This document shows, in pieces, positions 33,894 through 45,381 of a DNA stretch of 64,000 nucleotides. Within the stretch, counting starts at the first letter, position 1. The number at the start of each line of letters is the position of its first letter. The notes under the pieces are model-generated. The model worked only from the letters and a program-made list of their open reading frames with translations, was not told the DNA's origin and ran no database searches. This stretch comes from Capronia americana (lineage: Eukaryota > Ascomycota > Eurotiomycetes > Chaetothyriales > Herpotrichiellaceae): the NCBI GenBank assembly GCA_016110215.1, contig JADWQD010000008.1:310001-374000 (forward strand), in the 5' to 3' direction. A program made the position numbers and the translations under genes.

Positions 33894-36152
33894 TTAAGCC
33901 CCTCCCTCCAGCTCCCGCACGATTCCCCTAGAAATCCACTCGGCAATGCCCATCGTGCTGACCATGGGATTCACCCCACTGGCGCTGGGAAAGACACTCG
34001 CATCCGCAACATAGAGGCCCTCGGTTCCAAAGACCTTGCCACGCGCATCGACCACGCCCGTGGCCGCCGAACCGCTCATGCGACACGTCCCCATCTGATG
34101 AGCACTCCCCGCGGTGCACGGGTCCGGGGCCCGGAAGCCCAGACGGCGCAGCTCGGCGATCCAGGCGTCGAAACTCGTCTCATCGTCGCGCGCGGTCTTG
34201 GAGGCGTCGCCGTGGCTGGGCCGTACCCACCGCTCGCAGTCCGGGTGGTTGGACTCCAACTCGACGGCGCCCATTGTGAAGGCGACGCGCAGCGCCGCGA
34301 CCATGCCCTCGAGGATGGACCGGCAGTCGCGCTCCGAGGGCGTGTACGCGATGCGCGGCCGGCGGCGCGCCGGGTCCTTCGGGTCGAGGTACACGTGGCC
34401 GGTGTCGGCGTCGCGGGCGATGCAGACGAAGCCCGTGGCGTGGCCGTGCTTGGCCGTGTTGACGCGGTAGTCGGCCGCGCTGGCGAGCGGCGAGGAGGAG
34501 GATGAGGAGGAGGATGCCAGACTCTTCCGCGGCCGGAACGGCACCGTCAGCAGGCCGAGCCCGGGGGTCGAGCACATGACTTCGACCTTGACGCCGTGGT
34601 GGTGGCCGTCCAGGTCGTCGAGCCCCGTCATCGCGACCGTCAGGATCGCGCCTTCCCACGGGTTGGTGCGGTGCGGCCACGTCGCCCACACCGTGTTCGT
34701 CGGGTGGAGGTGCAGGTGCGAGCCGATGTGGGGGTTCTTCAGCCCGCTGCGCAGTAGGACGAGCGGCGACTGGAACGTCCCCGCGGCGATGATGACCCGT
34801 TTGGCCGAGATGGTTAGCTGGCGGGTGGTTGCGCGGTCGCGGGACGTCCATGTTGCCTTGACGCCCGTGGCGGTCCGTTGGGTGGTGGTGCCGGGCTGGT
34901 CTGCGAAGGTGACTTCCTCGACCCAGCAGCCTTCGATGAACTGGGCGCCGTGGGCCGCCGCGTCCGGGAACCAGCAGTTCGCGGGACCTTGCTTTGTTGC
35001 GCCTGCACAGCCGCTGGTGCAGTAGCCACAGAAATGCCGCTTGGAGCCCGTGTTCTGGGGCACGATGTGGACGTCGAGGCCGAGTCGGCGTGACCCTTCC
35101 AGGAGCGTCTGGTTCGCGAAGTTGTGTTCGATCTTTCCGAGGGCTTCTGGGTCCGTGGACTTGGCGACGCCCATGCGTTCGCAGATGGTGTCCAGGCAGT
35201 CTTGGTACTCTGGCCCGAGGAAGTGCGGAAGGCCTTCGGATGCCCATTCCTCGCGCACAGGGTATGGAGGCTGCAGGGAAGCCGACCAGTTGATCGTTCC
35301 GCCGCCCCCAAAGGTGCTTCCTACGAGGATACCCATCGACGCGTCGTCGGAGACCATCACACCGCCGTTCTCCAGGAGGTGCTCGCCTGAGTCACCGTGG
35401 GACATGGGAAAATGCGTAGAAGGGAAGTGGTAGGACTTCTCGAGGACTAGACATCGCAAACCGGCGCGGGAGAGATGGGACGCCACGACCCCGGCACCAC
35501 AGCCAGAGCCGACAATCACCACATCTGCGGACAGCGTTGTGGGAGTCGACGGAGAGGTAAAGTCGTGGAACCTGAAGTCGTAGCTCGGATTCCGCTCAAT
35601 GTGCTTGGGAGTAGCTGGGAAGTCGAGCATCCTTGGTAGACTGGTTGACGTGGCGAGCCAGACCTGTCTGGCCAGTCCACTGAGGGACCTGTAGATGGCG
35701 CGGAGGGGAGGCAGTCGCGCGCGCGACCACTGGCAGACGATCCTGGTACGGGTCTCGAGGTCCTGCTTGTTGATCGGCGTCGTGTAACCGGTGAGAAGAT
35801 AGGAGCCCAGCCTGGTATTGAACGTGGAGAGGATGAAACCTAGGCCCTGGACATCTGAAGCCGGCACGTGAAGCTTGAATTTGCGAACGACCATATCTCT
35901 AAACACGTCGCTCTTGGTCGGATCTTCGGAGAGGTACGCTCTCGCCTCGTCTTCTGAGGCATCCTCTGGTAGGTACGGCTTCAGTGCAGAGACAGCCGCG
36001 TCAATTTCTGAAGCAGAGATAGCCGGTATGAATACCTCGACAATCGAAAACAGAATGTCCCATTGGTCATTGGTGAAGACGTCACCCTCGGGCGCTGGTG
36101 GTAGAGGCGACGGCAGAGATGCCAGGCTCGAAATGGTTCCCGTCTGCGACAT
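33894..36152 (-). CDS. Long-chain fatty alcohol oxidase (GMC oxidoreductase)
   Basis: FAD-dependent oxidase converting long-chain alcohols to aldehydes in omega-oxidation/alkane use, with production of hydrogen peroxide. Single exon on the minus strand. I place the start at the ATG at 36152 (MSQTGTISSLASLPSPLPPA), giving 752 aa, the usual size; an upstream in-frame TTG at 36344 would add 64 low-quality residues and is likely leader. The N-terminal domain has FTNDQWDILFSIVEVFIPAI. The FAD motif VIVGSGCGAGVVASHL lies near residue 205, FGGGGTINWSASL is the GMC-like loop, and AHQMGTCRMS with SGVNPMVSTMGIAEW forms the catalytic/FAD-binding C-terminus. A Ser run (LASSSSSSSSP) interrupts the domain near 550. 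The gene is markedly GC-rich compared with its neighbours, especially 34100-35200. Confidence 0.92.
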   Translation of the reverse strand: MSQTGTISSLASLPSPLPPAPEGDVFTNDQWDILFSIVEVFIPAISASEIDAAVSALKPYLPEDASEDEARAYLSEDPTKSDVFRDMVVRKFKLHVPASDVQGLGFILSTFNTRLGSYLLTGYTTPINKQDLETRTRIVCQWSRARLPPLRAIYRSLSGLARQVWLATSTSLPRMLDFPATPKHIERNPSYDFRFHDFTSPSTPTTLSADVVIVGSGCGAGVVASHLSRAGLRCLVLEKSYHFPSTHFPMSHGDSGEHLLENGGVMVSDDASMGILVGSTFGGGGTINWSASLQPPYPVREEWASEGLPHFLGPEYQDCLDTICERMGVAKSTDPEALGKIEHNFANQTLLEGSRRLGLDVHIVPQNTGSKRHFCGYCTSGCAGATKQGPANCWFPDAAAHGAQFIEGCWVEEVTFADQPGTTTQRTATGVKATWTSRDRATTRQLTISAKRVIIAAGTFQSPLVLLRSGLKNPHIGSHLHLHPTNTVWATWPHRTNPWEGAILTVAMTGLDDLDGHHHGVKVEVMCSTPGLGLLTVPFRPRKSLASSSSSSSSPLASAADYRVNTAKHGHATGFVCIARDADTGHVYLDPKDPARRRPRIAYTPSERDCRSILEGMVAALRVAFTMGAVELESNHPDCERWVRPSHGDASKTARDDETSFDAWIAELRRLGFRAPDPCTAGSAHQMGTCRMSGSAATGVVDARGKVFGTEGLYVADASVFPSASGVNPMVSTMGIAEWISRGIVRELEGGA

Positions 36153-36956
36153 TATGCCCCCCGTCTTTCTAGGCTCGAGGTCGACTTTGTTGCGAGGGCC
36201 CAGCTGTGATGCGGGCTTGGGTGGCCGTGCCCAAGGAGAGGGGCATGAGCTGGTTTTAGCCAGGAAAAAAAGCCACCCGAGCAGATCTGGCGCGTCGCGA
36301 GCTTGCGAGTCTACGTTGTATCGACCAAGTGGCCTGCGAGGCAAGAGGAATCCTGCCTGGGGGTGATATCGCCCACAGGAGCACCACCAAGACAGGAAGG
36401 GGGAGCGTGTCGGGGCTCGTCACAGAAAATGCTGGGGGCCGAGGTAAGCACTACACAGAAGGAGCCTCGCAACTGATGCCCGATGCTCAAGGGACTTTCG
36501 ACATGCTACAATAACGAGGCGAACCCCTCCGCTGATTACAGCGGCCTTAGACCGAGGAAGGCCATTAAGAATGAATAAAGCAGGTCGAGGATTGGTCTTG
36601 GCCCAGCCGTATCGCGTGTCGTCGTATGCACCTCGTATGTGGATGATTGTCACCTACCTACTGTAGTTGTGGCGGGTCTGACGGCGTTATGTAAGACGTG
36701 CCTACGAATTGAGAAGCGAAGGGGTCCGGGGACCGACAAATGGGAGTCTGGGGAATTGATGGAGCCCGTCGGGATGGCCAAAGTCCATCCCTTGATCCCA
36801 TCTGGCCGGCCTGGTTATGTACATATGTATCATGACCAGGCCGCGTCGCAAATCTGTCCTGAGTGGCTGTCTGACTTGTCCGGGGCTTGCCAATGAATGT
36901 TTACTCCTGCAGTATCACTGCTGCCATCACGATCGGTGCGCAGTCTTCCGGCTGCT
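36153..36956. other. Intergenic, upstream of alcohol oxidase and downstream of dus3
   Basis: About 0.8 kb. Frames such as 36639-36896 (+) have no domain. The 64 codons upstream of the oxidase ATG are open but do not look like protein. Confidence 0.5.
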
Positions 36957-39256
36957 TCACCCCTCGGCTTGGATCTCGTAGCTATTAGACTTGTGCTTGG
37001 GCTCGAATCGAAAGTCTTTGTGCGCAGGTCCCAGGAACATCTCACTGTCATCCTGGTCAGTCGTTGGCCAGAGAGTCGGGGGTCGCGTCCTTACCTGATC
37101 TTGATCCAGTCCTTGTAGTTGTCGCTCGCCATCAATGTCTCGAGCTCGTCCCGGCCTTGGAACCGCGGCGGCCGATCCTGGATATTGGGAGGCAAGTACT
37201 CCAGTATCCCGATCGGCACATATCGACAGGCAAAGCTGAGCCACTCCAGCAAAAACCGTCGCGTCTGTCCTACACCCCATTCGTCACTGCCCCACGCCTC
37301 CAAGCCATATCTGACAAACCGCTCAACGATCTGTAGCCGCTCTGAAGAAGATTTGTCCAGGTATTGTCCTGCTGCGATCTCCTCGAACAGCCACGGTTTG
37401 ATGAGCGCCCCTCGCGCTGCCATCACCCCATCCACTCCGGCGTGCTGGATATGGTCGTAGTAATGCTCATGAGAAAAGACATCACCATTTCCGATGAAGA
37501 AGACTTTCCCATTCTTCGAACCCTTATGCCCATTCGGCTGGTCCCGCTCCTCTGGCTCATGCACAGTGTCGGCGATGGCGTCGGCCTTTGCATTGAGCCT
37601 CTTGATCAAGGAAGCAGTCTCCGTAATGTAGTCCCAGTCTGCAGAACGAGTGTATCTCTGTTGCCTCGACCGTCCGTGGAGAGTGATCGCAGCGACGCCA
37701 CAAGATTCGCCCTTTCCGCTACCAAGCACGAGCCGATCAACGAGTTTCTGAGCGGTTGGCTGCTTATCCTTTGTCCCTGTGCGGATCTTCACTGTGACAG
37801 GTGTCTCACCCGACACCAAGTTCATTCCACGTAACATCTTTTCAAGCTTGCCGGGCGAGTCCATCAATGCCGAACCGGCGCCCTCACGATACACCAGATC
37901 GATGGGGCAACCGACGTTGAGGTCAACCACCCGCAACCCCTTGGGCAAGAGAGTCGTGAGAATTTCCGTGGCTTTGATCGCTAGCCAAGGCTTGTTGGCG
38001 GCGATTTGGGCGCCAAAACAGAGATCTTGCTGTTGGTTATAGTCGAAGACAATGTTGTCTTTGCCTTTGATCGTGAAGGTTGGTGGTTGGACGTCCGACT
38101 CGTGAGCTTTCATGAGAGCCCACTCAGATTTACGACCTTGGATGAGAGGTAAGGACAAGGCCATTTCGGAGTAGGTGAACGTTGCACCTAGCGAAGTGCA
38201 CAGGCGTCGATACGGAAGATTGCCTTGTGTCGTCAACGGTGCTAGTATCGGCGTCTCCGCGCCAAAGTATAAGCGACGTTTCTCTGACGGCCGCAGAGGA
38301 GATTCCACGAACGCAGCTCTCGAATCTCTCGCAGCGGTTCCATTGCTTCCACCCCGGCTGGCTTCTGGCTCAGGAGAGGAAGAATTTCGCAAAGTCTCAG
38401 GCTTGGACCAGCCATTTTCATGTCGGCCTCTTCGGCCTTGGTCGTTCGGGTTCTGAGCTTGGTCGTCGAGCCAGCTGAGAACTTCATCGGATCTAGGCGT
38501 CGGTACCGCTCTCTTAGTGAGCTTAACCCTCTGCTGCGATGTTAGGATGTTCGCCACGCCCACTTCTTCCTCTTCGGACGAAGCCTGAGCATATTTCGCC
38601 ACCTGCTCGGCATTCTCCACGAGCACCAACTCCTTGCGTCCATCTTCGTGTGCGGCTTCTCTGGAGTGGGAGCCGATGAATCGACACTTCCACCCGGCCG
38701 GACATCTTCCCTTGACCTCCCAAACAGGGCAAACGCCGTTGAACGTGGACAGGTCTTCCCGCTTGTGCTGGCTCAGGTATTTCCGTACGTCATGCTCAAA
38801 GCGGCAGTTATCCCCAAACGGACAGGGGTCGGGTGAGAACTCAGGTCTATGGGCACGGGTGGAACACAAGCCTACCTCGTCCTTGGAAGTGCCAAATTCG
38901 CGAGCCTTGTTTTGACCAGTCTTCTTCTCACGACGTTTGTCTTTGCTGTTCTGGCTTTTCGGCTGTCTGTCTTTGTGATGAAAAGCTTCCGCGGCATCGT
39001 CGTCGGCCTCATTGCGCGCGCCTCTCGACTCGATCAGGTCATCGGACTTGACTAGAAACTCTTCTTTAACGGGCGCTGTGCCTTTTCTTCGCTTGGGGCC
39101 GCTGTTTTCTGCTGAAGGATCTATCTCACTAAGTTTGCGCTTAGGGGAAGATGACGAGGCATCTTCTGCCTGTGGCAGGGCGATGTCCGCAGGGGCGCCA
39201 TACGAGGTCATGTCGACCTCGGATTGAGGAGCCTCGCCTACTGAGTTTTCATCCAT
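36957..39256 (-). CDS. dus3: tRNA-dihydrouridine(47) synthase Dus3
   Basis: FMN-dependent enzyme reducing U47 of tRNA (and some mRNA uridines) to dihydrouridine. Model on the minus strand: exons 39256-37095 and 37044-36957, 749 aa. The 50-bp intron 37045-37094 (GTAAGG...CTGAC...CAG) splits a Ser codon. The last exon supplies the conserved end EMFLGPAHKDFRFEPKHKSN; without it the protein would stop right at the splice donor. N-terminal ~115 residues are acidic/basic and disordered. Two CCCH zinc fingers follow (CPFGDNCRFEH near 145 and CPVWEVKGRC...CRFIGSH near 180). The TIM barrel starts at ILAPLTTQGNLPYRRLC, with the catalytic Cys in NVGCPIDLVYREG and an FMN-site GVMAARGALIKPWLFEE. Length and order match fungal Dus3. 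Confidence 0.95.
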
Positions 39257-40282
39257 TGCTGAGACCCTTTAACTGTTCTTGGTCGAAGTGCTTTTCTGCC
39301 GTCAAGGGCCTGCAGAGATATAAAGGGCTAGCATTTCCAAGCGGCGATCTTAAGAATAGGGCACAATATGTGCCAGGTGGGTGGTATTGCAAAAATTCAT
39401 GACGTCCAGCCTGCGTGAGCGAATGTGTGAATTAGTCACGTGGCCAGTGTGAGGGGTGAAGTTCGCCAAGCCATCGGCATTTCCCCGAGGTTAGTCCGGG
39501 CTTGTTTTGATTTTGTTGCCCAGTTACACCAGCTCCTCTGTACGAGCACCGAGTACGAGGAATGCATTGTGCATACTACTCAATATGGGCTCCGTAAGCT
39601 CGGCTTGAAGGCATCCTCCCACTCCCGAGATAAGCAATTCGGCATTAACATTGGTTTTCCTTCCCGCTTTTCCAGACATGTCTCAGACGCGTCCAGTCGT
39701 CCTGGAAGCCCTCCCATGGGTGACTTGTTCGTCACGGCTCATCCACAGGTTGAGGGCCCTTCTTGATTGCGACTGCCTGCGAAAGATCGGTACTTCGATC
39801 TCGATCTCGATGCTGTATACCACAAGCACGTCCGCAGGTGTCCTAGCCTGTTACTGCGTCATATTGCGCGTCCTGGTGTACTATCATCTTCAACGGCTCC
39901 AAAACAACCTGTTCCCATTGGATCTTAAGTGGCCTTGTTGACTCGAAGGATTCCGACCAGCCTCCCTGAAACGGGTTGGATTCACGTTCACATAATCTCC
40001 ATATGGTAAAGCATCTCATTTTGGGGACCAGTAGACGGCGCAACAAGTATGGAGTCTCCACATCACTCCGGATATAGACCAGGCAACCGCGTTTCATCCC
40101 CCCTACACAGCCTCGTTCACCCCTCAGTAAACATCACAGTTGAAGTCATATAAGGTACGACCACAGCATTGAACGCCCCCGACTTGTCAATACACGCTTT
40201 GCCTTTTGCCTTGTCTTCCTATCGTTCTGTACTCACCAGCATCCATCATTCGCCTTCCATCTCATAGCTTTCCTGCTACATC
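39257..40282. other. Divergent upstream region between dus3 and a small membrane-protein gene
   Basis: About 1 kb, both promoters. A frame of 108 codons (39440-39766) and other short frames lack support. Confidence 0.5.
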
Positions 40283-40970
40283 ATGGCTTCCTTGGGCAGG
40301 CCTGCAGGGCGATTTGACCTCGAGACAGGTCTCCGTCTCCTGCTTCTACTGAACAACTCCATTGCTTTGGCTCTCAGCTTTGCTTGTATGGAGGCTCTGT
40401 TCATCGTCGTCGGTTCAATTCTTGGGGTCTCCATCATTTTCAACATGCTAGTCCTCCTTTCCAAGGTTAGGCCCAGCAGTCTGAAGTTGACCAACGACGA
40501 TGTTGAAAGACAATGCCCCTCACTGCTGGTCTTGGGAATTGACAGCCTCGGTGTCCTCGCTTTCTTGTCTCTATACGTGTGCAGCACTATCGAAACTGCC
40601 TCGGCAAGTGGTGGTTGGAGAAGGCCGCCGGTATTGCTAATGGCCTATGCATCCATCGGGACCCTGGTCGCCTTGTAAGTCAACTTTCCGCACGAGCAAG
40701 AACCAGATGAAATGCAAAATTGCTAACTCGCTTTCAAGTGCCATGCATGGCTTTATCGCCATGAAAACCCTTCGAAAATACATCCGCTACCGACAAAGCT
40801 TGACCTCCCGCTGCCCTCACTGCCAGCAGGAGCTGGGCTTCGTGGCAGCCAGCATTGCTCTGCCTCCCTCGCCTCTCCAGCAAGCCGAAGCATCCTCACT
40901 ACCAAGAGAGAGTTTTTCCGCTAACTCGGCCGGCGAAAATGAAGCGGATATGCTCATCCTGAAGTCTTGA
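40283..40970 (+). CDS. Small multi-pass membrane protein, unknown family
   Basis: Model: exons 40283-40674 and 40739-40970, 207 aa; the 64-bp intron 40675-40738 is GTAAGT...GCTAACTC...AAG, phase 2, joining a split Phe codon. Three to four hydrophobic segments are seen: two between residues 17 and 62 (LRLLLLLNNSIALALSFACM, IVVGSILGVSIIFNMLVLL), one near 82-103 and one spanning the splice site near 117-138. The hydrophilic C-terminus has a CPHCQQ pair and a Pro/Ser-rich tail ending ADMLILKS. Resembles small ascomycete membrane proteins with no assigned function. The clean splice site between two membrane-coding pieces supports it as a real gene. Confidence 0.7.
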
Positions 40971-43900
40971 CTTGAAAGGAAAGACGCCCGGTGTGGTTTG
41001 CCGCAACCGATTCTCGATCAGTTGGTTGACATCTTGGGGACTCGACCGAGAGCCAATAACGAGATGAAAGGGTAGTGGCTACCTGCGGTCTTGGTTGACG
41101 TGGAAGAAGAGAGTAGAGAGGCGGGAGGGCCTCAAGAGGGCGTGCCTAGGAGTCGCAGGTGTCGTTGTATGGCCTTTCGGAGTAACAGTCATGCCCTTGT
41201 AAGGTCCCAGCGTCGAAGTGGTAGGAGCCATGTCGCCGTGTCAGGGTTGTGATGAGCGGTTTTCGGATTTCAAGCATGTATGGTCCATGTAGGTCAGCTT
41301 CCTAAGAAGAATGAGTTCGAGAATGTTGTAGCGAGCCGGCAGAGGCAACATCGACAAACGCTTTCAGCTCTTCAGGTCATGCCGGCTGAGAATTGACATG
41401 GCTGCCCGGACTCGTGTCTTGATGAGGTAGCGGTACCCGGAATCCTTCATGATTCAGAAACACACAAAACTGAATCTGTACGCCACCAGCCGTGAAGTCC
41501 GGTCGAATGTGCCTTACAGTGTACAGTGGCAAGCGAATAGGAAGCAGTTAATCGAGTCGAAGCCCGAGGCCTCCAGTTGATGACGAGGTCAGGCTCTTCG
41601 CCACTACGAAACAACCTGCGAAGGGCAAGAGAGCTGACCTTGCACACCCACACCTTCCACGCATTCCAGAAGGCCTTGGCAGAACCTCGCCCACCAAATG
41701 GCAGTGGCTCGGGGCAAACCCTCCGACCTTCCCATTCTGCTGACCCCGACAAAACCTTTCTCAAGGTATGTCCGAATCAGTGATCCATGACCGCGACAAC
41801 CCACCGCGCTATCCCTTTTGTTGAAATGAGGCCTCACCTCGCAGCAGGCCGAGGTCACGTTGAGTGGGACGGCTGCATTCCGAATTGTTCCTTCAAAAGG
41901 ATTCGTGGTCGAGGCATAGTATCTGGCTCGTCCCTGGACCTAGGCCCTAAAACGCTTAGATTGTCAGCATCGGGGAATCTATTGAACCATGTACCAGGAG
42001 GATTGTTATTGGAATCCGTCAACTCGTGAAGAAAAGAGGTTCTCAGAAGCGACCACATAAGCTCCTCGTTGTCCGTGAGTACCTTGCAGTTACCCCAGTA
42101 CTGGGTACATACCAACCCCGTCCCGGTCCACGTGAAGGCTTGGAGCACGCCCCTCAAGGTCGACATGGTGAGCATGGTGAAAGTTTTTCTGTCCATCGGA
42201 CCATCTCCGAGGGGCCAGGGGAACAAGGCTTCGGCGGGCACCGACCCCAAAAAGTTCTATGAACGCCCCTCGGAAAGTGGCTTCGTACGATACACCACCG
42301 GTTCCGGGCCACGCAAGGCTGCCTTGAAATGCCTCACGCTATCGGGTTCTGCTCTGGCCGTTGCGAAAATGCAACGAACCTCGGCATCGGGATGTACCTA
42401 TGATATATGTATGCTCCAAAGTATTTCGTTGGGGTGGAGCTGATGCAGCCTTGTGCAACAGGTGTCGATGGGCCTTGTCCACTTTGCAAGTTGGTGCAGA
42501 CATTGAACGCTGACGTGAGTGGGTTTTGTCCTGGCATTCGCGAACCGCCGTGCGAGTACGAGTATGAACCAGAGTCAAGGGATCCATTACGCATTGACGG
42601 ATTGAGGTCGTTCAGAGGCAAAAGCGTCAGTAAACGGTCCACGAGGCAAATGAAACACCAACTCTTCGATCCTCTGCCCTCTGGTAATCCAGCACATCCA
42701 CTGATGGTTTGCTTCACAATGCACAGTGGTACCCGTACTCCATAACCGCGCATGATTGGATCATCGTGCGTGGGATATATGCAGGCAAACTTCATCCACA
42801 TGCTGATCTTCGGAAGCCAACCAAGCTCGTGGGAAGCGATCCTCCCACGCTCCAAGAACGCTCTCCACAATCCATGTATTACCATACAAAAAGGAAGCGG
42901 CCGCTTTGAGACGTCCCTGGATAGCCATGTTTGACGAGTAACCTTTCACATGAAGGCCGTGCAAAAGCCCTTGAGCGACACGGTCGGCCAGACGTATGCG
43001 GATCAAAAACTACCATGTAAATAGTGAGCAAGACGTAAACAAAGCGCATATGGATCATCTGGCGATTGCTCGGCCCCTGTTTAAGGGAGAGGAGCACGCC
43101 ATAGTGCTTCGATGTCACAGAAAGTTCGGTCCACAAGAACCGTCGTGTTCGTGGTCTTGAGCAATTCGTCAGCGACCGACCAATTATTGCCAGAATCCGA
43201 ATAGTACATGAAGCCGCTCCTTGTCTCGCCTGCACAATGAGATCAGGGTAGACGATTTTGCTTCTCGTAAATAGTCACTACGTATTCTCTGCAAAGTGCA
43301 GCAGCTATCTTCATGATTGCATCAGAAAACATTACACTTCGATCATGTTCACGGCTTATCAGGCAAGCAACGTCCTGCTCAGCTCTTTCATCCAGCGGCT
43401 GGGTTTCCGATGCGAAAAAAAAGCTCTTCTAATATTGAGGGGTTGTGAGATTGCTGGATCGAGATACAGCATGCTGGAATGGTCATGGTCAGACGGCGGA
43501 CGTGATTCTGCACCCAGAGTACCCACCACCCAGGGCCTTCGAGAAGCCACATGGATGGCCATGCGACGCCACAAAATGTCGCCTCCGGCAAAGATCCCTT
43601 GCACCACTGTCAATCAAGACCACCGGCAACTGCAACTTGCAGTCCGCGCTTGGGGAGAAACCGAAACAAACGGTGTGGTACAGTAGGCTTTGTCGAGAAC
43701 GAACGCATCAGGTACGCCCTTTGGCACCCAAGACGCAGATGCGCGCTCCCAACTCGTTACCAAGACGCAACTTGACCGACAACCGGCGCCAGTGGAGGCT
43801 TCAGGACCCTGCCTGCTTCAGCATGACTAGGACATCCGGGTGACAAGGATCGCTCACAGGCCACCAGTGGCACACCTCTCGGCGCGCCATGCCACAGGCG

Positions 43901-45381
43901 GCCGATGGGCTCTCCGGGCGACCCATAGCCCTGCGATTTATGGATCAACCTCCTGGGTCAGGAACCCGTTTGGGGCAAAGCGTGGGAAAGTTACATTTGC
44001 AACCTTGGAGAATCGGTTCTGTCCGGCTCCTCTCTAATAGATGTTCAAGTTGTTGTTACGAGAGCAAGACAACCATGAATTTCCGGAGCCAGTCTGACTA
44101 GAAACGCCCGGACCAGAACTGAGACCGCTCGGACTGGAAACGGCGGATCAGTAGTGTACAAACAGATACCTACAAAACTTTAGGCGACACTGACGAGGTT
44201 GTCAAGTGGTCGCCAATCATGGCTGCAGAAGATGCGGTCATGAGCCGGCCTCAGCCTGCCAGTGCTCCTACATAGTACCCGGCCAGCTCAAGACTCATGT
44301 TACGAGTCACACAGAGAGACAGAGCGGTAAGCGAAGCGACGACGGCATCCTCCCCATCGCCCAGGTTCCTGATCACCGATGACATTCCACGACTTCTCTT
44401 GTAGTTCCTCGTTGTCGGCGTCATGAACGAGACTTCCAACACCAAGGTGGCCATGCGACCATGGCAACAGACAAGAATCATGGGTCTGACTGACACCAAT
44501 TCTTGAACCAGACTCTCAGGAGGGATCAGATCTCTGAACTCTCCGGCGTAATGAAGCGGCACCGGTTTGGAGGCGTTGGAAGGGAGTCAAGGACTCGAGA
44601 AGAGATGATTGACGCGAGGAATCCCGCATTAACCATAGTGTCGCAATTAGCCTCGAGCTCGTGACAGCGGAGGTAGATCCTCAGCAGCAATTCGTTCATC
44701 TCGAGGGTGATGGTGTAAGATAAGCTGCTGTCGCACACAGATCTACAACCATGGATGCAATTGTTGTCGTGGCCTTCGAGAATAGCCATTAGTCCGGCAA
44801 CTCGAGGCGGTCGACAGCAACGAGAAGGAGAAGGAGGCCCACTGCCGAAGGTCCACCGGGAATCGGGCCAAGCAAAGGGCGCCGGCGGTGGAGGTGTGGA
44901 TGCGGGTTGTAAGTTTGACGTCTGTCGCTGATGGAGAGGAGCCTGGGAGGCAAGGATGTGGAAGCCCGAGAGTGCCCATTTTCGAGGTGAACCACCCACT
45001 GGTCGAATCGACTCGACTTGCATGGCACTATGCCCGTACACAGACCCGTACCATAGCAACTACCTTCTCATCACCTTTTAACTTGTTCCGACTCTTCTCC
45101 CACACGTCACATAATTATCAGAGGAACAAGCATAGATCTGTGTAGAGCCCCGCCGACCATTTATCACTGCCTCTGCGCTGCGCCGTCGCTCATTTGTACG
45201 CATCTACCCAGGACATCTCCACCCTCACTCTTCGCCGCACTTTCGAAGGCGTACTCGGAAGCCGACCTGGTCACGTCAACGTCACCGCCCATTCTCAGAC
45301 TCGATCCTCACCTCCCAGCGACGACAACCTCGCTCGGTTCCCTCGCCCGACGTTGCCTTTGCGATAGCTTCTCGAAAGTCT
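40971..45381. other. 4.4-kb block without a sound gene
   Basis: Many frames of 60-180 codons overlap on both strands, the longest being 183 codons (about 42334-42885, -) and 177 codons (44526-45059, -). None has a domain, phase-consistent introns or a clear start. I see no transposase or reverse-transcriptase motifs, long repeats or extreme AT content. The last ~300 bp are the leader and promoter of the Sfp1-like gene. Confidence 0.5.
44526..45059 (-). other. Possible remnant coding frame
   Basis: Open frame of 177 codons. Its 3' half has protein-like composition (IHGCRSVCDSSLSYTITLEM, NELLLRIYLRCHELEANCDT) with amphipathic helices. This is somewhat like the C-terminal part of fungal Zn2Cys6 regulators, but no zinc cluster is found upstream, where the Sfp1-like gene begins. 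Could be a fragment of a lost gene or chance. Low confidence. Confidence 0.2.

Noticed and set aside
34180..35247. 355-codon frame on the minus strand
   Set aside because: It lies inside the alcohol oxidase gene in another phase and has Arg/Pro-rich content typical of a GC-rich shadow.
42334..42885. 183-codon minus-strand frame
   Set aside because: No domain, no supporting neighbours, overlaps other frames; could be chance.
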